Assembly: GCA_903953985.1 (NCBI GenBank)
Contig: CAJBLW010000220.1
Location: forward strand, 1-7,581
Source: an uncultured Burkholderiales bacterium
GTDB taxonomy: Bacteria > Pseudomonadota > Gammaproteobacteria > Burkholderiales > Burkholderiaceae_C
Length of the DNA: 7,581 nt
Direction: 5' to 3'
The position numbers and the translations under genes were made by a program. The notes under the pieces were generated by a model. The model had not been told where the DNA came from. It did no database searches and saw only the letters and a program-made list of their open reading frames with translations. This document shows, piece after piece, positions 1 to 7,581 of the stretch. The stretch's first letter is position 1. Every line of letters starts with the position of its first letter.

Positions 1-494
1 CCCGCCACTACGCCCGCTGCGGTGGTGGCCACTTGGGCCAACATCCCGCCACCCCAAGCGCTGGTGGGGGCCGACGCAGGCATGGCCGCTGGGCGCGTGG
101 TCACTGGCGCGCTGGAGGCGAAATGGGCCGCAGATGATTGGACTGGCATGGCTGGCGCAGGTGTTTCTGGCCCACGGCCCCAAGCCTGCGCGCCCGACAT
201 CCACGAACCGCTATTGGCTGGCGCGGTTGCTGGGGTGGCTTGGGTCGCTCGCCATTGGGCCAGTTGAGCCAAATGTTGTGCGTTTTGCGCCTCCAGTTGC
301 TCAATGCGGGTTTGGGCCGCGTCCAGCGCCATGCCCAAACCCATGGCCCGCTGCACCAGCAAATAAGGGGCGTCGGCTTGCGCCCTGAATGCATCGCTGA
401 TCAGGCCGTCTGCCGTGGGGTCTTTGGGGTCGGCACGCGTCTGGCGCAAAGCGCTCAAAAATTGCTGCAGCTGGTCACGTTCAGTGGCGTTCAT
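1..494 (-). CDS. DUF2076-family protein, N-terminal part (3' end beyond the window)
   Basis: Reading the minus strand from ATG at 494-492 gives 164 codons with no stop before the left edge, so the gene is partial. The protein opens MNATERDQLQQFLSALRQTR. It then has a short segment containing DPKDPTADGLISDAF and DAPYLLVQ, and a helix with coiled-coil character ending IEQLEAQNAQHLAQLAQW (about residues 70-90). A Pro/Ala/Ser-rich linker follows. Close to the border the glycine- and alanine-rich SAWGGGMLAQVATTAAGVVAG begins (read as S-A-W-G-G-G then M-L-A-Q-V-A-T-T-A-A). This order (short helical N-terminus with APYLLVQ, coiled coil, low-complexity linker, Gly/Ala-rich hydrophobic segment) is the one I know from DUF2076 (COG3416) proteins. 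Their function is not established; some databases label them periplasmic ligand-binding sensor proteins. An AAGG motif lies 8 nt upstream of the ATG. The gene is divergent from lolC. Confidence 0.75.
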   Translation of the reverse strand, partial: MNATERDQLQQFLSALRQTRADPKDPTADGLISDAFRAQADAPYLLVQRAMGLGMALDAAQTRIEQLEAQNAQHLAQLAQWRATQATPATAPANSGSWMSGAQAWGRGPETPAPAMPVQSSAAHFASSAPVTTRPAAMPASAPTSAWGGGMLAQVATTAAGVVA

Positions 495-2441
495 CAGGGG
501 AACCTTTTGGGTATGGATGGGGCATTATGGACAAACACAAAGACCCACCGATCCCGGCCTGCAGATTCAAAGGCGCAACGACCGCCAACTCCAAAAAACC
601 GATGAACCCATGAGGGGTGCTGGGCCTGCCCTTTTATCGGGCGCGGTCGATTGGTCACAATAGCGACCTATGTCGTTTTTCAAAAACATCCCCTACGAGC
701 TGGCGCTGGGCTGGCGCTACACGCGTGCCGGCCGCGCCACCCGGCGAAACGGCTTCATTTCCTTCATTTCGGGCGTGTCCATGATGGGCATTGGCCTGGG
801 CGTGGCCGCGCTCATCATCGTGCTGAGCGTGATGAACGGCTTCCAAAAAGAGGTGCGTGACCGCATGTTGGGCGTGGTCTCACACATCGAGGTTTATGCC
901 GCTGACGGCGCGGCCGTGGCCGACTTGCCCGCCTTGCTGGCCCGCCTGAAGGCCAACCCGCAGGTGCTGGGCGCTGCGCCCTTCATCACCGCGCAGGCTT
1001 TGCTGGCGCGGGGTGAGGACATGAAGGGCGTGCTGGTGCGCGGCATCGACCCGGTGCTGGAGCCCGAAGTCAGCGATTTGTCGAACGACACGCAAGCCGG
1101 GGTGCTGCAGCGCCTGCAGCCGGGGGGGTTCAGCCTGGTGCTGGGCCGCGATCTGGCCAACAACCTGTTCTTGCAAAGCGGCGACCCGGTGACCCTGGTC
1201 TCGCCGTCGGGCCAAGTGACCCCTGCGGGCGTGTTGCCGCGCATGAAGCAAATGGGCGTGGTGGGCACGTTTTCTTCAGGGCACTATGAATACGACTCGG
1301 CGCTGGCGCTGATGCATGTCGATGACGCTGCCCGCATGTTCCGACTGGATGGCCCCAGCGGTGTGCGCCTGAAGTTGCGCGATTTGCACCAGGCGCGGGA
1401 GGTGGCACGTGACCTGCAGCTGGACTTAGGGCCGCAGTTTTTTGTACGCGACTGGACGCAGCAAAACCGAACCTGGTTTGCTGCCGTCCAGGTCGAAAAA
1501 ACCATGATGTTCATCATCCTCACCCTGATCGTGGCAGTGGCCGCTTTCAATTTGGTCAGCACCTTGGTGATGACGGTGACCGACAAGCGCGCCGACATCG
1601 CGATCTTGCGCACACTGGGGGCCAGCCCGCGCAGCATCATGGGTATTTTTGTGGTGCAGGGGGCTACGGTGGGCGTGATTGGCACGATGAGCGGCTTGCT
1701 CTTGGGCTTGTTGGTGGCTTTCAACATCGACGTGATCGTGCCCGCTCTGGAAACCTTGTTCAACGCCAGCTTTTTGCCGCGTGACATTTACCTGATCAGC
1801 CGCATGCCCAGCGAGCCGCTGGCCAGCGACATCTGGCCTGTGGCCATCATCTCCCTGGTGCTGGCTTTTGTGGCCACGCTTTATCCCAGTTGGCGCGCCA
1901 GCCAGGTCAACCCGGCGGAGGCACTGCGCTATGAATGACATGAGCAAGCCCTTGGTGCTCCAGGCCCAGGGGCTGACCAAACGTTTCACCGAAGGCCGTC
2001 TGGATGTCACCGTTTTGCAAGGCGTGGACCTGCAGGTTCATGCTGGAGAAACCTTGGCCATCGTGGGCGCTTCGGGATCGGGCAAGAGCACCTTGCTGCA
2101 TTTGTTGGGCGGGTTGGACGCACCCACGCAAGGCTCGGTGCAGCTCAAGGGCCAGTTGTTGTCGGCCTTGAGCGCGACCGTGCAAGGTCAGTGGCGCAAC
2201 CGCTACCTGGGTTTTGTTTACCAGTTCCACCATTTGCTGCCCGAGTTCAGTGCGCTGGACAATGTGGCCATGCCATTGTGGATTCGCAGGCAAGACCGCG
2301 CTGAAGCTGCCGCTGTGGCCACGCAGTGGTTGCAGCGTGTGGGTTTGGGCGAGCGCTTGCACCACCGACCTGCCGAGTTGTCGGGCGGTGAGCGCCAGCG
2401 TGTGGCGCTGGCCCGCGCTTTGGTGAATGACCCAAGCTGTG

Positions 2442-2474
<33 letters not shown>

Positions 2475-5400
2475 GTGAAACCGCCGACGGCGTGTTTGCG
2501 CTGATGCTGCAGCTGGCCCGCGAACGCGGCACCGCCTTTGTGGTGGTCACGCACGACCCCGCCTTGGCGGCGCGTTGCGACCGGCAATTGCACTTGGTCA
2601 AGGGCGTGTTGCAAGCGCCGGTTTGAATTGACATCGCGCCATGTGGATCGACACGCACTGCCACCTGGACGCGGCCGAGTTTGACGCCGACCGCGACGCG
2701 GTGCGCCAAGCTGCCCGCCAAGCCGGCGTGGCGCGCTGCGTGATCCCGGCGGTGCACGCCCCCCACTGGGCCAAGGTGGCGCAACTGGCCGAGCGGCATG
2801 GCGACGCTTACGCTTTGGGCATTCACCCGCTGTATGTGCCGCAGGCCCAAGAGGCTGACTTGCTGGCGCTGGACCAGGCCTTGACCGAGCGCCGCGGTGA
2901 CCCGCGCCTGGTGTCGGTCGGTGAAATAGGACTGGACTTTTTTGTGCCTGCGCTGTGCACGCCCGAGATGCGCGAGCGGCAATGGTTTTTTTACACGGCG
3001 CAACTGAAGCTGGCCCAACAACACGGCCTGCCCGTGATTCTGCATGTGCGCCGCTCAGCCGATCTTTTACTCAAAGGCCTGCGTCAATGCCCGGTGGTCT
3101 CGGGCATTGCGCACGCCTTCAATGGCAGCACCCAGCAGGCGCAGGCTTTTGTGGACATGGGCTTTGCGCTGGGCTTTGGCGGTACTTTGACTTACGAGCG
3201 TTCTTTGCAGCTGCGCCGCCTGGCCTGCGAGCTGCCGCTGAGCGCACTGGTGCTGGAGACCGACGCGCCCGACATTCCCCCGCAGTGGCTTTACCAGACC
3301 GCCGAGCAGCGGGCGCTGGGCGCAGCACAGGGGCGCAACAGCCCGGCCGAGTTGCCCCGCATCGCTCAGGTGCTGGCCGGCTTGCAGAGCCTGCCGCTCA
3401 CCGATCTGGCGGCAGCGACCAGCGCCAATGCCTGCCGCGTGCTGCCTCAACTGGCTGCTCTGTACCATCACGCCCCATGACCCGAAAAAAATCCGCTGAC
3501 TCCGTCCTCGCACTGCCCGAAGTCAATTTTTCCGAGGACGGCGAGATCCGTTACCTGCACCTGGGCACCCAGTGGATTCAGGGCTCGATGTTTCTGGACC
3601 GGCCCTACGACATCGAGCTGGAATATGTGCAGCGCATGTTCGCGTGGTTGTTGTTTTTGCCGCCGGTCGAAGTCAAGGGGGCGCACGCCATGCAGTTGGG
3701 ACTGGGCGCAGGCACCATCACCAAGTTTTGCTACAAAAAACTCAAGATGGCCTGCACCGCCGTGGAGCTGAACCCGGGCGTTTTGCACGCTTGCCGAGGC
3801 TGGTTTCGCCTGCCGCCTGATGACGAACGCTTGCGCGTGGTGTTGGCCGATGCGTCGCTGGAAATCCAGAAGAACGAATGGCGCGGCACCGTGGATGCGC
3901 TGCAGGTGGATTTGTACGATGAAGAAGCGGCCGCCCCGGTGCTGGACACGCCTGATTTTTACCGCCACTGCCGCGAACTGTTGACCCAGCAAGGCTGCAT
4001 GACGGTCAACCTGTTTGGCCGCTCATCGAGTTATGCCGAAAGTGTGGAAAAAATATGCGCCGCCTTTGGCGAAGATGCGGTGTGGGTATTCAAGCCCACG
4101 CGCGAGGGCAACGCCATCGTGCTGGCGCAGCGCACAGCCAGCCGTCCATCGAGGGATACGCTGCTGCAAACGGCAAGCCTCATCGAAGACAAGTGGGGCT
4201 TGCCCGCTCCGAAATGGCTCAAGGTCTTCAAACCCCTTTCCAAGTAAATGCCTCTCCCGCTTCCATGCTTTTTCGGGGTTTGCATCAGGGTTAACCATGG
4301 CTTCGTCACCCCGGGGACATAGGTGTAACCCACATCCTCGAAGGGGTCAGTTTCACGCAAAATCAGCACAACTCAAAACAGAGGAGATATCTCGTGAACA
4401 TCAAGAGTCAAAAAGACTTTTTCTCAGGGCTGTTCTACACCGTCGCCGGTGCAGCCTTCGCTTATGGCGCCACCAACTACAACGTGGGCACCGGGGCCCG
4501 CATGGGGCCTGGCTACTTCCCGTTGCTGTTGGGCAGCTTGTTGGCCCTGATCGGTTCCTTCGTCATGTTCAAGTCATTGACGGTGGAGACGCAAGATGGC
4601 GAGAAGATCGGCTCCTGGGCTTGGAAGCCCCTGGTCTTCATCATTGCCGGCAACGTGTTGTTCGGCATCTTGCTGGCGGGTTTGCCCAGTTGGGGCGTTC
4701 CTGCCATGGGCCTGATCGTGGCGATCTTCGGCACCACTTTGGTGGTCAGCTTGGCGGGGGAAGTTTTCAAGCTCAAAGAAGTCCTGATTCTGGCAGCCAT
4801 CCTGTCGATCGGCTGTTACTGCGCATTTGTGCTGCTGCTGAAATTGCAGTTCCCCGTCTGGCCCACATTCATTACCGGTTGAGGAGAAATAATTCATGGA
4901 TCTGTTTGACAACCTCGCGCTCGGTTTTGGGGTGGCCTTCACCTTTCAAAACTTGCTTTACGCGTTCATCGGCTGCCTGTTGGGCACTCTGATCGGTGTG
5001 TTGCCTGGCGTGGGCCCTGTGGCCACCATCGCGATGCTGTTGCCGGCCACTTACGCACTGCCGCCCATTGCGGCTTTGATCATGTTGGCCGGTATTTACT
5101 ACGGTGCGCAATACGGGGGCTCGACCACCGCCATTTTGGTCAACTTGCCGGGCGAAGCTTCGTCGGTCGTGACCATGATCGATGGTTACCAGATGGCGCG
5201 CAAAGGCCGTGCTGGCCCCGCTTTGGCGGCAGCCGGTTTGGGTTCTTTCTTTGCCGGTTGTGTGGGCACCTTGATCTTGGCCGCTTTTGCTGCGCCGCTG
5301 ACCGAAGTGGCTTTCAAGTTCGGCCCTGCCGAATACTTTTCGCTGATGGTGTTGGGCTTGATCGGCGCTGTGGTGCTGGCTTCTGGCTCGCTCATCAAAG

Positions 5401-7581
5401 CGGTGGGCATGATCGTGTTGGGCTTGCTCTTGGGCCTGGTGGGTACCGACGTGAACTCGGGCGTGGCGCGGTTCAGCTTCGACATCCCTGAGTTGACCGA
5501 CGGCGTGGGCTTCATTGTGATCGCCATGGGCGTGTTCGGTTATGGCGAGATCATCTCGAACCTGTCCAAGCCTGAAGAAGAACGTGAAGTCTTCACGGCC
5601 AAAGTGACAGGCCTGCTGCCCACGGCACAAGACTTCAAGAACATGGCGCCTGCGGTGTTGCGCGGCACCGCTTTGGGTTCTGCTTTGGGCATCTTGCCTG
5701 GCGGCGGAGCCTTGTTGGCAGCTTTTGCGGCCTACACCATTGAGAAGAAAACCAAGCTCGCTCCTGGCGAAGTGCCTTTTGGTCAAGGCAACATTCGCGG
5801 TGTGGCTGCGCCCGAGTCGGCCAACAATGCCGCTTCGCAAACCTCGTTCATTCCTTTGCTGACGCTGGGCATTCCGCCCAACGCTGTGATGGCTTTGATG
5901 GTCGGCGCGATGACGATCCACAACATCCAGCCTGGCCCTCAGGTCATGACCAGCAACCCCGAGTTGTTCTGGGGCCTGATCGCGTCGATGTGGATCGGCA
6001 ACGCCATGCTCATCATCTTGAACCTGCCCTTGATCGGCATCTGGATCAAGTTGCTGTCGGTGCCTTACCGCTGGTTGTTCCCGGCTATTGTGCTGTTCTG
6101 CGCGATTGGGGTGTATTCGACCAACAACAACACCTTTGACATCTGGATGGTGGCCATGTTTGGCGTGATTGGCTACGGCTTCATCAAGCTGGGCATGGAG
6201 CCTGCGCCTTTGCTGCTGGGCTTCATCTTGGGCCCGATGATGGAAGAAAACCTGCGCCGCGCCATGCTTTTGTCGCGCGGTGACTGGAGCGTGTTCGTGA
6301 CACGCCCCTTGTCAGCCAGTTTGCTGGCGGTGGCGCTGCTGCTCTTGATCATTGTGACGTTGCCTTCCATCAAGTCCAAGCGCCAAGAGGCTTTTGTGGA
6401 AGAGTGACGCATCTTTGGGTTTGAGGGGCTCTGGTGCCCCTTTTGAAACGGCCTCTTCGGAGGCCGTTGTCTTTGGTCTCTACACGCTGAGACATGCCGT
6501 GGTCTTGTCACTTGGGTGCTGCAGCGGCGCAAGGCGTCTGACACAATTGTTTTTTTGATTTTTTGCGCCTGACTTGGGTTGAGGAACATCACCATGAAAA
6601 AACGACAACTCTTGCGTGGCCTGTGCGCCGCCTCTCTGGCCGTGGCCAGCCTGGGCCTGGCCCAAGCCCAGACCTACCCCAGCAAAGCCGTGCGCCTGAT
6701 CGTGCCCTTCCCAGCCGGTGGCGCGACCGATCTGTTTGCCCGCACCTTGTCGCAAAAAATCAGCGAAAAACTGGGCCAAACTGTGGTGGTCGAAAACCGC
6801 CCGGGCGCAGGCGGCACCTTGGGCTCGGACCTGGCTGCCAAGGCCATACCCGACGGCTACACGCTGCTCCTGTCGACCTCCAGCACCCACTCGATTGGCC
6901 CCAATCTGAACCCGCGCATGCCCTACGACGCGGTGCGCGACTTCACGCCCATTGCGCATTTGGGCAACGCACCCAGCATCATGCTGGTGCCCAACAATCC
7001 GCCCGCCAAAACCGTCAAAGAATGGATCGACTACGCCAAAAAGAACCCCGGCCGTTTGAACTACGCCTCAAGTGGCAACGGCACCATCGTGCAGTTGTCG
7101 GCCGAGCTGTTCAAGGCGCAGGCCGATGTGTTTGTGGTGCACATCCCCTACAAAGGCACGGCGCTGGCCATCCCCGATCTGATCACGGGCAAAGTGGATG
7201 TGCTGTTTGACAGCCTGCCCACGGGCATGCCGCATGTGCGCGACGGCCGCTTGCGTGCCCTGGGTGTGACCACCCTCAAGCCCACGGCGCTCGCACCGGG
7301 CATCCCCGCCATCGCCGATGTCTTGCCCGGCTACGAGTCCAACACCTGGTTCGGTTTGTTTGGCCCCAAAGGCTTGCCGCCCGAGGTGGTCAGTCGTGTC
7401 AACACCGCAGCCAATCAGGTGCTGCAAGACCCTGAGGTGATGGACAAGCTGCAACGCTTTGGCATCGAGCCTGTGGGCGGCACGCCCGCCCAGTTCACCA
7501 CCATGCTGGCCAGCGAATCGGCCAAATGGAAAAAAATCATCACCGAGCGCAAGATCACATTGGACTGACATGAACTTCGAC

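Overview
The window looks like chromosomal DNA of a betaproteobacterium, most likely order Burkholderiales and family Comamonadaceae (Limnohabitans, Rhodoferax or Polaromonas-like). This is inferred from the high GC content with strong G/C third-position bias, from the protein sequences, and from the presence of a tripartite tricarboxylate transporter (TTT) with a Bug-type binding protein, a family greatly expanded in this group. No species can be named from sequence alone.

Layout. On the left edge (1-494, minus strand) lies the N-terminal part of a DUF2076-family protein, cut by the window border. A 175-nt divergent intergenic region follows. Then comes a tightly packed plus-strand cluster. 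It holds a lipoprotein-releasing ABC permease (lolC/lolF type, 670-1938), its ATPase lolD (1931-2626), a TatD-family metal-dependent hydrolase (2641-3480) and a spermidine-synthase-like methyltransferase-fold protein (3477-4247). The junctions (8-bp overlap, 14-nt gap, 4-bp ATGA overlap) point to one operon. After a 146-nt gap comes tctB (4394-4882) then tctA (4896-6407), both preceded by the same strong Shine-Dalgarno sequence. Two consecutive hairpin terminators (6424-6474) end this unit. A leader with short inverted repeats precedes tctC (6594-7568), the periplasmic binding protein. One nucleotide after tctC, a further reading frame begins and runs off the right edge.

How the genes work together. 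LolC/F and LolD would form the inner-membrane complex that extracts outer-membrane lipoproteins and hands them to periplasmic LolA. Only one permease gene is present and it carries a LolC-like Hook segment, which suits the LolDF arrangement reported outside the enteric bacteria. TatD and the methyltransferase-like protein are co-transcribed passengers with no evident link to lipoprotein export. TctA, TctB and TctC together make one secondary transporter for a carboxylate-type solute that cannot be specified here. The terminators between tctA and tctC suggest that the soluble receptor is expressed separately from the membrane subunits.

I found no CRISPR array, tRNA, rRNA, insertion sequence, phage gene or toxin-antitoxin pair, and no sign of a new multi-gene system. 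The most interesting points are modest: the single-permease Lol layout, the unusual aminopropyltransferase-like protein, the split TTT operon with tandem terminators, and a palindrome covering the tctB ribosome binding site.
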